A stretch of DNA of 64,000 nucleotides, taken from the NCBI GenBank assembly GCA_027311945.1, contig DAICXZ010000008.1, positions 123,972-187,971 on the forward strand, in the 5' to 3' direction. Numbering within the stretch: position 1 is the first letter of the stretch; every line of letters begins with the position of its first letter. The DNA is from Erythrobacter sp. (lineage in GTDB: Bacteria > Pseudomonadota > Alphaproteobacteria > Sphingomonadales > Sphingomonadaceae). Of the stretch, positions 1-8,798 are shown piece by piece. A program made the position numbers and the translations under genes. A model generated the notes under the pieces. That model saw only the letters and a program-made list of their open reading frames with translations. It was not told where the DNA came from and made no database searches.

Positions 1-523
1 TGCCCGAACCCCGCAGCTTTGCGCCAAGGCGGCCATAGTCGCTCTCGATCAGCGCACGGCCATCGTCGATGCTCAAGGCCAGATCGGGTAGCGCGAAAGG
101 CTCGTCGCCGCCGGTGTAGAGCAGCTTATCCAGCGACCCGAGGCTAAGCTGCCCGTCAGCGATTCGCCCGAACACTCGCGGGCGCACCAGCCGCACTTCC
201 TGCACACCAGGCAAGCCGAGTCGCGGTTGGGTGATGATTTCCACCCGCTCGATCGTGACGTCGGGACGGTCGGGGTCGCCGATCACGATATCGGTCAGCA
301 CCTGCCGGTAGGCCGAGATTTGCTCGACCTTGTATTCCGCCTCGATCCCGCGGTTGTTCAGCTCGCCGGCGATGATATCGTAGGCGATGTCCTCGCGCGT
401 GACCCATGCCCAGGCCGTGCCGCCCACACCCAGCAGCACGACCGCGCGGATCGCGTTACCAAAGGTGAGCCACTTGCGGCCCGGTCGCGCCGGAGCATCG
501 GTGATATCGGCATCCTGCGCCAT
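1..523 (-). CDS. YdbH-like intermembrane phospholipid transport protein, N-terminal part
   Basis: This gene is cut by the window edge; 174 codons of its N terminus are visible. Residues 1-20 are polar, residues about 21-41 form one hydrophobic membrane anchor (FGNAIRAVVLLGVGGTAWAW), and a soluble region follows with the pattern REDIAYDIIAGEL and YRQVLTDIVIGDPDRPDVTIE. I recognise this as the start of the YdbH/dicarboxylate-transport-domain family. These AsmA-like proteins are anchored in the inner membrane and span the periplasm; E. coli YdbH is one of three such proteins that carry phospholipids to the outer membrane. The start is the ATG at 523. The gene is divergent from radC. The family call rests on memory of this N-terminal pattern, because most of the protein lies outside the window. 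Confidence 0.6.
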   Translation of the reverse strand, partial: MAQDADITDAPARPGRKWLTFGNAIRAVVLLGVGGTAWAWVTREDIAYDIIAGELNNRGIEAEYKVEQISAYRQVLTDIVIGDPDRPDVTIERVEIITQPRLGLPGVQEVRLVRPRVFGRIADGQLSLGSLDKLLYTGGDEPFALPDLALSIDDGRALIESDYGRLGAKLRGSG

Positions 524-592
524 CGCGCGCACACTTGCGCGAGGATGCGCGCAAAGGCAATGGAAGGCTGCAGGCAAATCAGGGGGAAGCCT

Positions 593-1300
593 TTGCCCGA
601 CCAGCCCGACACCCAGAGCCAGCCCGCCGCCCATGCCGGATCGGGCCACCGCGCAAGGCTGCGCGCGCGCCTGCTTAACGGCGGACCGGAGGCGTTGGCC
701 GACTACGAAGTACTCGAATACCTCCTCTTTGGCGCTCTCGCGCGCGGCGATACCAAGCCGCAGGCCAAGGCCTTGCTCGACAAGTTCGGCTCACTGGCTG
801 GCGTCATGAATGCCGATCCCGCGGCCCTGTGCGAAGTCAAAGGCGTGAGCGAGGCAAGCGCGGCGATGATCCGCATCGCCAGCGTGGCGGCACGGCGGAT
901 GGCGCGCTCGGAGGTTTCGCAGAAGCCGGTGTTGGGAAGCTGGCAGGCGCTGATAGACTATCTCGCCATCGACATGGCGCACCTTACTGTCGAGCGCGTG
1001 CGCGTGCTCTATCTCGATACCCGCAACCGGCTGATCCTCGACCAGCATGTCCACGATGGCACCATCAACGAGGCCTCCATTCACCCGCGCGAGGTGGTGG
1101 GCACCGCAATCACGCGCGGGGCGGCGGCGGTAATCCTCGTGCACAACCACCCTTCCGGCAATCCCGAACCGAGCAAGGCCGATATCGACATCACCCGCCG
1201 CATCGCCGAGGCCGGTCGGCTGGTGAACATCACGGTTCACGACCATGTGATCGTGGGGCGCGAGGGCTATGTCTCGCTCCGCGCCAAGGGACTGCTTTAG
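593..1300 (+). CDS. radC: RadC family JAB-domain DNA repair protein
   Basis: A 235-residue protein with an N-terminal helix-hairpin-helix-like region (residues about 30-100) and a C-terminal JAB/MPN metalloprotease-like domain. The metal-binding motif HNHPSGNPEPSKAD lies at residues 184-197. RadC proteins are conserved and often linked to recombination or repair, but the biochemical role is unproven; related JAB proteins are isopeptidases. I chose the TTG at 593 because a GGGGGA Shine-Dalgarno sequence sits just upstream and the family usually starts shortly before the HRARLRxRLL motif. In-frame ATGs further upstream (for example 560) would add residues that do not look conserved. The frame stays open back to 227, antisense to the upstream gene, and that extension is not credible. 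Confidence 0.88.
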   Translation: MPDQPDTQSQPAAHAGSGHRARLRARLLNGGPEALADYEVLEYLLFGALARGDTKPQAKALLDKFGSLAGVMNADPAALCEVKGVSEASAAMIRIASVAARRMARSEVSQKPVLGSWQALIDYLAIDMAHLTVERVRVLYLDTRNRLILDQHVHDGTINEASIHPREVVGTAITRGAAAVILVHNHPSGNPEPSKADIDITRRIAEAGRLVNITVHDHVIVGREGYVSLRAKGLL

Positions 1301-1386
1301 AGAATCAGTCGCGCTCGCCTCTTGTCATTGGGCGCCCTACCCCCTAGCCGCCGCGACAGAATTTCCCGCCATACTGGAGCAAACCA

Positions 1387-2700
1387 ATGGTCCCCCGCTA
1401 CGCCCGCCCCGCCATGACCGCGATCTGGGAGCCCGAGATGCGCTATCGCATCTGGTTCGAGATCGAGGCGCACGCCGCGGTCAAGATGGGCGAGCTGGGC
1501 GTTGTGCCAGAAAGCGCCGGCAAGGCACTGTGGGACTGGTGGGCGACGAACCCCAAGATCGACGTTGCCGCGATCGACGCCAAGGAAGCAGTGCTCAAGC
1601 ACGACGTCATCGCCTTCCTCGACTGGGTGGCCGAGCAGGTCGGCCCCGAAGCGCGCTTCATGCATCAGGGCATGACCAGCTCCGACGTGCTCGACACCAC
1701 GCTCAACGTCCAGCTTGCCCGCGCCAGCGACATCCTGCTGGCCGATCTCGACGATCTGCTCGCCGCCATCGAGCGCCGTGCGCAGGAGCATAAGTACACC
1801 CCCACCATCGGCCGCAGCCACGGCATTCACGCCGAGCCGGTGACCTTCGGCCTCAAGCTTGCCGAAGCCTATGCCGAGTTCACCCGCGCCAAGGCCCGCC
1901 TGATCGCGGCGCGGGCCGAGATCGCCACCTGCGCCATTTCGGGCGCGGTCGGCACTTTCGCCAATGTCGATCCGAGCGTCGAGGTCTACGTCGCCGAGCA
2001 GATGGGACTGGAGATCGAGCCGGTCTCCACCCAGGTCATCCCGCGTGACCGCCACGCGATGTACTTCTCAACGCTTGCCGTGATCGCCAGTTCGATCGAG
2101 CGCATCGCGGTGGAAGTGCGCCACCTGCAGCGCACCGAAGTTCTCGAAGCGGAGGAATATTTCTCGCCCGGCCAGAAGGGTTCGAGCGCCATGCCGCACA
2201 AGCGCAACCCGATTCTCACCGAAAACCTCACCGGGCAGGCGCGCATGATCCGCTCTTATGCCCTGCCCGCGATGGAGAACGTCGCCCTGTGGCACGAGCG
2301 CGATATCTCGCACTCGTCGGTCGAACGCTTCATCGGCCCTGACGCCACCATCACGCTGGACTTCGCGCTCGCCCGCCTCACCGGGGTGATCGACAAGCTG
2401 CTGATCTACCCTGAGCGGATGCAGAAGAACCTCGACCGGATGGGCGGCCTTGTCCACTCGCAGCGGGTGCTGCTGGCGCTGACGCAGGCCGGCCTCAGCC
2501 GCGACGAAAGCTATCGCCTGGTGCAGCGCAACGCGATGAAGGTGTGGGAATCGGATGGCCAGCTCTCGCTGCTCGACCTGCTGAAGGCCGATCCCGAGGT
2601 GAACGCCGCGTTGACCGAGGAACAGCTCGAAGAGAAGTTCGATCTTGCCTATCACTTCAAGCATGTCGACACGATTTTCGACCGCGTGTTCGGCGGCTGA
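1387..2700 (+). CDS. purB: Adenylosuccinate lyase
   Basis: A 437-residue cytoplasmic enzyme of purine synthesis. It splits SAICAR to AICAR and adenylosuccinate to AMP, releasing fumarate each time. The fumarase/aspartase superfamily signature SSAMPHKRNP lies at residues about 265-275, on the flexible loop that carries the catalytic serine. The motif MTSSDVLDT near residue 98 and GRSHGIHAEP near residue 142 (catalytic histidine region) are also present. The length fits the short bacterial PurB type. A GGAG ribosome site lies about 7 bases before the ATG. It stands alone, with 86 bases after radC and 61 before lapA. Confidence 0.96.
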   Translation: MVPRYARPAMTAIWEPEMRYRIWFEIEAHAAVKMGELGVVPESAGKALWDWWATNPKIDVAAIDAKEAVLKHDVIAFLDWVAEQVGPEARFMHQGMTSSDVLDTTLNVQLARASDILLADLDDLLAAIERRAQEHKYTPTIGRSHGIHAEPVTFGLKLAEAYAEFTRAKARLIAARAEIATCAISGAVGTFANVDPSVEVYVAEQMGLEIEPVSTQVIPRDRHAMYFSTLAVIASSIERIAVEVRHLQRTEVLEAEEYFSPGQKGSSAMPHKRNPILTENLTGQARMIRSYALPAMENVALWHERDISHSSVERFIGPDATITLDFALARLTGVIDKLLIYPERMQKNLDRMGGLVHSQRVLLALTQAGLSRDESYRLVQRNAMKVWESDGQLSLLDLLKADPEVNAALTEEQLEEKFDLAYHFKHVDTIFDRVFGG

Positions 2701-2761
2701 TCGGCGCTCTTCCCAAGTGGCGGCGGTTTGGCTAGCCTCGCGGGTGGATTGAGGAGGTACG

Positions 2762-3163
2762 ATGCAGATTTTGCGCACAATCGCCTGGGCCTTGCTGCTC
2801 GCTGGCCTCGTGGCCTTCTCGGTCGCCAACTGGACCGAGGTGACGGTCCGCATCTGGCCTGGCATTCTGGTCGACACCAAGGTGCCGGCCATCGTCATCA
2901 TCTCGTTCCTGATCGGCTTCGTGCCCATGTGGCTCTACCTGCGCGCATCGAAGTGGCAAGCGCGCCGCCGCATCCAGAGCCTCGAGAACGCGGCGCGGGT
3001 GGCGCAGACCACGCCGATGCAGGCCGAACCCGCCGCCGCCAGCGCGGTTGACGCCACGCCGGTCGCCCCGGTCGAAGACACGACACCGGCCGCGCCCCCG
3101 ATAGGGGCCGACCCGATGTCGCCCATCCCCACTCCTCTTTCCACCAAGCCGGAAAACTCGTGA
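2762..3163 (+). CDS. lapA: LapA domain-containing inner-membrane protein (DUF1049)
   Basis: A 133-residue protein with two membrane segments (about residues 4-24 and 43-63) followed by a short basic helix (SKWQARRRIQSLENAA) and an Ala/Pro/Thr-rich tail. This is the layout of LapA, which in E. coli works with LapB to control LpxC turnover and lipopolysaccharide assembly. No lapB is in the window. A very strong ribosome site, GAGGAGGT, precedes the ATG. The stop overlaps the GTG start of pyrF (GTGA), so the two genes are probably translationally coupled; the lapA-pyrF order is common in alphaproteobacteria. Confidence 0.85.
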   Translation: MQILRTIAWALLLAGLVAFSVANWTEVTVRIWPGILVDTKVPAIVIISFLIGFVPMWLYLRASKWQARRRIQSLENAARVAQTTPMQAEPAAASAVDATPVAPVEDTTPAAPPIGADPMSPIPTPLSTKPENS

Positions 3164-3837
3164 GCAACCCCGTTTATCTCGCACTCGACCTGCCGCAGCT
3201 CGAAGCGGCGAAAGACCTTCTCGGCAAGGTCCGCAGCCATATTGGCGGCGTGAAGCTGGGGATGGAGTTCTTCTACGCGCACGGCCACCACGGGGTGATG
3301 GAAGTCGCCCATGCCAGCGGGCTGCCGATCTTCCTCGACCTCAAGCTGCACGACATTCCCAACACTGTCGCGGGCGCGATGCAGTCTATCCACGTGCTCG
3401 AACCTGCCATTGTCACCGTCCACGCCTCGGGCGGGCGGGCGATGATGGAGGATGCGAAGGCCGCCGCGGGCGAGAATTGCAAGGTCGTCGCGGTGACGAT
3501 GCTCACCAGCCTCGACGAGAACGACCTCGCGCGCACCGGCGTGTCGGGCACCCCGCACGATCATGTGATGCGCTTGGCCGAGCTGGCCGAATTGGCGGGG
3601 CTCGACGGCATCGTGTGCTCGGGCCAGGAGGTCGGCGCGGTCCACAAGCAGTGGAAGCACGGCTTCTTCGTGGTCCCCGGCCTGCGCCCGGCGGGCAGCG
3701 CTGGCGGCGACCAGAAGCGTGTCGTCACCCCGCGCAAAGCCCGCGACGATGGGGCGAGCGTGCTGGTAATCGGACGCCCGATCTCCAAGGCCGCCGACCC
3801 GCTGGCCGCCGCGCGCGAGATTGAAGCGACGCTGTAA
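3160..3837 (+). CDS. pyrF: Orotidine 5'-phosphate decarboxylase
   Basis: A 225-residue TIM-barrel enzyme that decarboxylates orotidine monophosphate to UMP, the last step of de novo pyrimidine synthesis. The catalytic Asp-x-Lys-x-x-Asp array is at D60, K62 and D65 within LDLKLHDIPNTV, and the phosphate-binding C-terminal motif VIGRPIS is present. The GTG start at 3160 overlaps the lapA stop. It is followed after 21 bases by trpF, in the same direction. Confidence 0.96.
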   Translation: MSNPVYLALDLPQLEAAKDLLGKVRSHIGGVKLGMEFFYAHGHHGVMEVAHASGLPIFLDLKLHDIPNTVAGAMQSIHVLEPAIVTVHASGGRAMMEDAKAAAGENCKVVAVTMLTSLDENDLARTGVSGTPHDHVMRLAELAELAGLDGIVCSGQEVGAVHKQWKHGFFVVPGLRPAGSAGGDQKRVVTPRKARDDGASVLVIGRPISKAADPLAAAREIEATL

Positions 3838-3858
3838 CGCGCCTAAGCAGGGCCGGAC

Positions 3859-4512
3859 ATGGCACCCCCACTGATCAAGATCTGCGGCCTCTCGACGCCC
3901 GAGACTGTCGACGCGGCCGTTGCGGCAGGGGCGACTCATGTCGGCCTCGTGCATTTCAAGCCGAGCCCGCGCCACCTCTCCATCGCTCACGCCGCCAACC
4001 TACGCGAGCGGGTTCCCGCGCACGTCAAGGCCGTGTTGCTTACGGTGAACATGGAGCCGGCACAGACCTCCGACATCCTGCAGGCGGTGAGGCCTGACGT
4101 GCTGCAACTGCACGGGCAGGAAACGCCCGAGTGGCTACAGCTTATTCGCGAACATTCCGACCTCGAAATCTGGAAGGCCATCGGCGTGAAGGATCAGGCG
4201 AGCCTTGAACAGGCGCAGCGCTACAAGCCGTTTGCGCACCGCCTGCTGTACGATGCGCCAGCTGGCGCGCTGCCCGGCGGCAACGGGCTGGCGCTCGACT
4301 GGCGGCTGCTTGGCAACTTCCGCCACGAGGCCGAGTGGGGCCTGGCAGGCGGGCTTAACGCGGACAATGTCGCCGAGGCGATACGCCAGACCCGCGCGCC
4401 GCTTGTCGACGCCTCCTCCGGCGTGGAAAGCACCCGCGGCGTGAAAGACCCGGACAAGATCGCCGCCTTCTGCGAGGCCGCCCGCGCGGCCATGGCGGCG
4501 CTGCCCACCTGA
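3859..4512 (+). CDS. trpF: Phosphoribosylanthranilate isomerase
   Basis: A 217-residue TIM-barrel enzyme that performs the Amadori rearrangement of phosphoribosylanthranilate in tryptophan synthesis. The expected catalytic cysteine is C9 in IKICGL, and the expected catalytic aspartate is D132 in LLYDAPAG. The C-terminal phosphate-binding stretch DASSGVE is also visible. It stands at the head of trpF-trpB-trpA; trpC, trpD and trpE are not in the window, which fits the split trp genes usual in alphaproteobacteria. Confidence 0.95.
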   Translation: MAPPLIKICGLSTPETVDAAVAAGATHVGLVHFKPSPRHLSIAHAANLRERVPAHVKAVLLTVNMEPAQTSDILQAVRPDVLQLHGQETPEWLQLIREHSDLEIWKAIGVKDQASLEQAQRYKPFAHRLLYDAPAGALPGGNGLALDWRLLGNFRHEAEWGLAGGLNADNVAEAIRQTRAPLVDASSGVESTRGVKDPDKIAAFCEAARAAMAALPT

Positions 4513-4567
4513 CGCTCACCCCGAGCGACATCTTGCCAAGGGCCGGGCGCTCTGCCAACGCGCAGGC

Positions 4568-5806
4568 ATGAGCGAACATACCCCCAACAGCTACATGAAC
4601 CAGCCCGACGAGCGCGGGCACTTCGGCCAGTTCGGCGGACGCTACGTGGCCGAAACGCTGATGCCGCTGATTCTCGACCTCGAGCGCGAGTATCGCAAGG
4701 CCAAGGCGGATCCGGCGTTCAAGGCCGAATTCGACGACCTGCTTGAGCACTATGTCGGCCGCCCGAGCCCGCTCTACTTCGCGCCGCGCATTACCGAGGA
4801 GCTGGCCAAAAATGCCCCTCCCGGGAAGGGCGCCCAAATCTGGTTCAAGCGCGACGAGCTGAACCACACCGGCGCGCACAAGATCAACAATTGCATCGGG
4901 CAGATCCTGCTTGCCATGCGCATGGGCAAGACGCGCATCATCGCGGAAACCGGCGCAGGCCAGCACGGGGTCGCCACGGCCACGGTCTGCGCGCGGTTTG
5001 GCCTGCCCTGCACCGTGTTCATGGGCGCGACCGACGTTGCTCGCCAAGCACCCAACGTTTTCCGCATGAAGCTGCTGGGCGCGCAGGTCGTTCCGGTCAC
5101 CTCGGGGCGCGGTACACTCAAGGATGCGATGAACGAGGCCCTGCGCGACTGGGTCGCGAACGTGCACGACACCTTCTACATTATCGGCACTGCAGCCGGC
5201 CCGCACCCCTATCCCGAGCTGGTGCGCGATTTCCAGAGCGTGATCGGCCGCGAGGCCCGCGCACAGATGCTCAGCCGCACCGGGCGCCTGCCCGACCTGC
5301 TGGTGGCGGCTATCGGCGGCGGCTCGAATGCGATCGGGCTGTTCCACCCGTTCCTCGACGATCCCGACGTCAAGATGCTTGGCGTGGAAGCAGCGGGCCA
5401 CGGGCTCGATGGCGACGAACATGCGGCCTCGCTCGCGGGCGGTTTCCCCGGCATTCTCCACGGCAACAAGACCTACCTGTTGCAGGACGAGGACGGCCAG
5501 ATCACCGAAGGCCACTCTATTTCGGCAGGGCTCGACTATCCCGGCATCGGGCCGGAGCACGCCTGGCTGAAGGAATCTGGCCGCGTCGACTATACCTATG
5601 CCACCGACAAGGAGGCTTTGGACGCCTTCCAGCTGCTCTGCCGCACCGAGGGGATCATCCCGGCGCTGGAGCCGAGCCACGCCATCGCCGCCATCGTAAA
5701 GGTCGCGCCGACAATGCCCAAGGACGCGATCATCTGCGCGAATCTTTGTGGGCGCGGTGACAAGGACATCTTCACCGTGGCCGAGGCGCTGGGAGTGGAG
5801 ATGTGA
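4568..5806 (+). CDS. trpB: Tryptophan synthase beta chain
   Basis: A 412-residue PLP enzyme that condenses indole and serine to tryptophan. The PLP lysine is K105 in HTGAHKINN, and the phosphate-binding glycine loop GGGSNAIG is at residues 250-257. The N-terminal signature [13 protein letters not shown] identifies the canonical TrpB1 type, which pairs with TrpA. The TGA stop overlaps the GTG start of trpA (GTGA), matching the equal synthesis needed for the alpha2-beta2 complex. Confidence 0.97.
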   Translation: MSEHTPNSYMNQPDERGHFGQFGGRYVAETLMPLILDLEREYRKAKADPAFKAEFDDLLEHYVGRPSPLYFAPRITEELAKNAPPGKGAQIWFKRDELNHTGAHKINNCIGQILLAMRMGKTRIIAETGAGQHGVATATVCARFGLPCTVFMGATDVARQAPNVFRMKLLGAQVVPVTSGRGTLKDAMNEALRDWVANVHDTFYIIGTAAGPHPYPELVRDFQSVIGREARAQMLSRTGRLPDLLVAAIGGGSNAIGLFHPFLDDPDVKMLGVEAAGHGLDGDEHAASLAGGFPGILHGNKTYLLQDEDGQITEGHSISAGLDYPGIGPEHAWLKESGRVDYTYATDKEALDAFQLLCRTEGIIPALEPSHAIAAIVKVAPTMPKDAIICANLCGRGDKDIFTVAEALGVEM

Positions 5807-6594
5807 GCACCCGCTTTCAAACCACCTTCGCCAAAGGCCCCGCGCTCGTCTGCTTCATCACGGCGGGCGACGGCGACACCGCCGCCAATCTCGATGCGCT
5901 CGTCGCGGGCGGCGCTGACGTGATCGAGCTGGGCATGCCCTTCACCGATCCGATGGCCGATGGCCCCGCCATTCAGGCCGCGAACATCCGCGCGCTGGGC
6001 AACGGCACCAAGACCGCCGACGTGTTGAAGCTCGCCGCCGACTTCCGCGCGCGCCATCCCGAGGTGCCGCTGGTGCTTATGGGCTATGCCAATCCGATGA
6101 TCCGGCGCGGGCCGGAATGGTTTGCGGAAGAAGCCGCCAAGGCGGGCGTCGATGGCGTCATCAGCGTCGATCTTGCACCTGAAGAGGATCAGGACCTCGG
6201 CCCCGCCCTGCGCGACAAGGGCATCAGCCTCATTCGCCTAGCCACGCCCACCACCGACGACAAGCGCATTCCCGCCGTGCTCGAAGGCTCCTCCGGGTTC
6301 CTTTATTACGTCTCTGTCGCCGGGATCACTGGCAAGCAGCAGGCCGCCATGGCTTCGATCGAAGAAAACGTGCAGCGCATCAAAAGCCACACTGACCTGC
6401 CCGTCGCGGTCGGCTTCGGCGTGCGCACTCCAGAGCAAGCCGCCGAAATCGCCAAGGTTGCCGATGGCGTCGTGGTCGGCTCGGCCTTCATCGATCTGGT
6501 GGAAAAGCATGGGGCGCAAGCGCCCCAGCACCTCAAGGCGCTGGTCGAGGGGCTTGCCAAGGCGGTCCATTCCGCGCGAAAGGCGACCGCATGA
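5803..6594 (+). CDS. trpA: Tryptophan synthase alpha chain
   Basis: A 263-residue TIM-barrel subunit that cleaves indole-3-glycerol phosphate to indole, which is channelled to TrpB. The expected catalytic residues are E42 ([11 protein letters not shown]) and D53 (MADGPAIQ). The loop carries GMPFTDP instead of the commoner GIPFSDP, a mild variation. The GTG start overlaps trpB, and the stop overlaps the ATG of accD (ATGA), so trpB, trpA and accD form one coupled run. Confidence 0.96.
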   Translation: MSTRFQTTFAKGPALVCFITAGDGDTAANLDALVAGGADVIELGMPFTDPMADGPAIQAANIRALGNGTKTADVLKLAADFRARHPEVPLVLMGYANPMIRRGPEWFAEEAAKAGVDGVISVDLAPEEDQDLGPALRDKGISLIRLATPTTDDKRIPAVLEGSSGFLYYVSVAGITGKQQAAMASIEENVQRIKSHTDLPVAVGFGVRTPEQAAEIAKVADGVVVGSAFIDLVEKHGAQAPQHLKALVEGLAKAVHSARKATA

Positions 6595-7439
6595 GCTGGC
6601 TGACCAAAGTTCGCAACCGCCTGCCCTTCGTGAGCAAGCGCGATACGCCCGACAACCTGTGGATCAAATGCCCCAGATGTCAGGAAATGCTGTTCACCAA
6701 GGACTACGAAGCTAACCTGTCGGTCTGCCCGAAGTGCGAATACCACGGTCGCATCGGGGCCGACACGCGGCTGGCGCAGCTGCTTGACGAAGGCTTCACG
6801 CTGCTGGCCGACCCGGTGGTGGCCGAAGACCCGCTCAAGTTCCGCGACACCAAGAAATACACCGACCGTATAAAGCAGGCGCGCGCAAAGAGCCCGCATC
6901 CCGATGCTTTCACCGCCGCCACCGGCACGATCGGCGGTCGCAAAGCCGTGGTCGGCGTGCAGGATTTCTCGTTCATGGGCGGCTCGATGGGCATGGCGGT
7001 GGGCGATGCCTTCTGCAACGCCGCCGAGGCGGCGCTGAAGGCCAAGTGCGCCTATATCGCCGTCACCGCTGCGGGCGGTGCGCGCATGCAGGAGGGCATT
7101 CTCAGCCTGATGCAGATGCCGCGCGCCACGGTGATGACCCGGCGCCTGAAAGAGGCGGGCCTGCCCTATATCGTGGTGCTGACCGATCCGACCACGGGCG
7201 GCGTCACCGCCAGCTATGCCATGCTGGGCGACGTGCACATTGCCGAGCCCGATGCGCTGATCGGCTTTGCCGGACAACGGGTGATCCAGGAAACGATTCG
7301 CGAGCAGCTGCCAGAAGGCTTCCAGCGCGCCGAGTATCTGCACAAGCATGGCATGGTCGACATGGTGGTGAACCGTCATGATCTCAAAGAGACGCTGGCG
7401 ACGCTGCTCGACTATCTCGCCCCGCGCAAAGCCGCCTGA
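6591..7439 (+). CDS. accD: Acetyl-CoA carboxylase carboxyltransferase subunit beta
   Basis: A 282-residue subunit of acetyl-CoA carboxylase, which makes malonyl-CoA for fatty-acid synthesis. An N-terminal four-cysteine zinc ribbon is complete (C27, C30, C46, C49; WIKCPRC and CPKC). The crotonase-fold carboxyltransferase core follows, with GGARMQEG and [14 protein letters not shown] motifs. The ATG overlaps the trpA stop. Linkage of accD to trpA and folC is widespread in proteobacteria. Confidence 0.96.
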   Translation: MSWLTKVRNRLPFVSKRDTPDNLWIKCPRCQEMLFTKDYEANLSVCPKCEYHGRIGADTRLAQLLDEGFTLLADPVVAEDPLKFRDTKKYTDRIKQARAKSPHPDAFTAATGTIGGRKAVVGVQDFSFMGGSMGMAVGDAFCNAAEAALKAKCAYIAVTAAGGARMQEGILSLMQMPRATVMTRRLKEAGLPYIVVLTDPTTGGVTASYAMLGDVHIAEPDALIGFAGQRVIQETIREQLPEGFQRAEYLHKHGMVDMVVNRHDLKETLATLLDYLAPRKAA

Positions 7440-7454
7440 GCCCTCCCCGCCCCG

Positions 7455-8798
7455 ATGAAAGACTTCGCCGCCAGTTCGGATGCCTTCGTCCAGGCGCAGC
7501 TTGATCGGCTTGCCGCGCTCTCCTTGCCGCAGGGCCGCATCGGGCTCGACGTGGTCAAGGAGCTGCTCGCGCGGCTCGGCAATCCGCAGCTTGAACTGCC
7601 GCCGGTGTTCCATGTCGCGGGCACCAACGGCAAAGGCTCGACCTGCGCTTACCTGCGCGCGATTCTCGAGGCGCAGGGGCTGACAGTTCACACGGCCACC
7701 AAGCCGCACCTCGTGCGCTATAACGAGCGGATTCGCATCGGCGGCAAGCTAATCGAAGACCGGCTGCTGGGCGAACTTCTGGCTGAAGTGCTCGACATTT
7801 CCGAAGACCTCGGCCCGAGCTTCTTCGAGGTGACAACGGTCGCCACCTTCCTCGCCTTCCACCGCATCCCGGCCGATGCCTGCGTGATCGAGGTCGGGCT
7901 CGGCGGCAGGCTCGATGCGACCAACGTGATGGAAACGCCGGCGGTCTGCGCCGTGAATACACTCGGCGTCGATCACGAGGCCTTTCTGCTTAACGACGAG
8001 CCCGGCGCGCCCGATCCCAAGGCCAACCCGATGGTGCGGATTGCCTTCGAGAAAGCGGGCATCGCGCGCGAGGGCGTGCCGCTGGTGTCGCAAGCCTATG
8101 CGCCCGATGTCGCCGCCCGGGTGAGCCTCAGCGCCGAAGAAGCAGGCGCCCCCCACGCCATGCGCGGACGCGACTGGTTTGCCGACATATCCGATACCGG
8201 GATCGCCTATCGCGATTACCTCGGCGAGCTTACCCTGCCGCTCCCCACCATGCCCGGCGCGCATCAGGCCGATAACGCGGCGCTCGCGGTGGCGATGATT
8301 CGCCACCAGAGCGCCGTGGCGGTGAGCGAGGAGGCCATCGCCGAGGGCATCCGCAGCGCCTATTGGCCCGCGCGGTTGCAGAAGCTGGGCGCAGGCCCGG
8401 TCACCGCGACACACCCCGAACGGCTCTTCCTGCTCGACGGGGGGCACAATCCCGATGCCGCCGAAGCGCTGGCAAAGTTCTTGTCGCAGAAGGTCGATCA
8501 GCCGGTCGATGCCGTGGTGGCGATGATGGCGGTGAAAGATGCGCGCCGCTTCATCCAGATCGTCGCACCGCACCTCGCCAGCCTCACCGCCGTGCCGATC
8601 CCCGGCAGCGACCATGCCCCGCTCGATACGCTGGCCGAGCTGGCGCGCGAGGCGGGCGTGGCGAAGGTGAGCACTGCCGAGAGCTTCATGCAGGCGCTGG
8701 AAGCCCTGCCCGCCACCAAGAAGGGCACGGTGCTGATCTTCGGCTCGCTGTACCTCGCGGGCAAGGTGCTGGCCGAGAATGGCGACCTGCCGGACTAG
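7455..8798 (+). CDS. folC: Bifunctional folylpolyglutamate synthase/dihydrofolate synthase
   Basis: A 447-residue Mur-ligase-fold enzyme that adds glutamate to dihydropteroate and then extends the polyglutamate tail of folates. The ATP-binding P-loop HVAGTNGKGS is at residues 53-62, followed by TATKPHLVRYNERI, the dihydropteroate/folate-binding region. EVGLGGRLDATN is the metal-binding motif. The gene ends the trp-accD-folC run. Its last base completes a CTAG in which the stop codons of this gene and the opposing permease gene overlap. Confidence 0.94.
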   Translation: MKDFAASSDAFVQAQLDRLAALSLPQGRIGLDVVKELLARLGNPQLELPPVFHVAGTNGKGSTCAYLRAILEAQGLTVHTATKPHLVRYNERIRIGGKLIEDRLLGELLAEVLDISEDLGPSFFEVTTVATFLAFHRIPADACVIEVGLGGRLDATNVMETPAVCAVNTLGVDHEAFLLNDEPGAPDPKANPMVRIAFEKAGIAREGVPLVSQAYAPDVAARVSLSAEEAGAPHAMRGRDWFADISDTGIAYRDYLGELTLPLPTMPGAHQADNAALAVAMIRHQSAVAVSEEAIAEGIRSAYWPARLQKLGAGPVTATHPERLFLLDGGHNPDAAEALAKFLSQKVDQPVDAVVAMMAVKDARRFIQIVAPHLASLTAVPIPGSDHAPLDTLAELAREAGVAKVSTAESFMQALEALPATKKGTVLIFGSLYLAGKVLAENGDLPD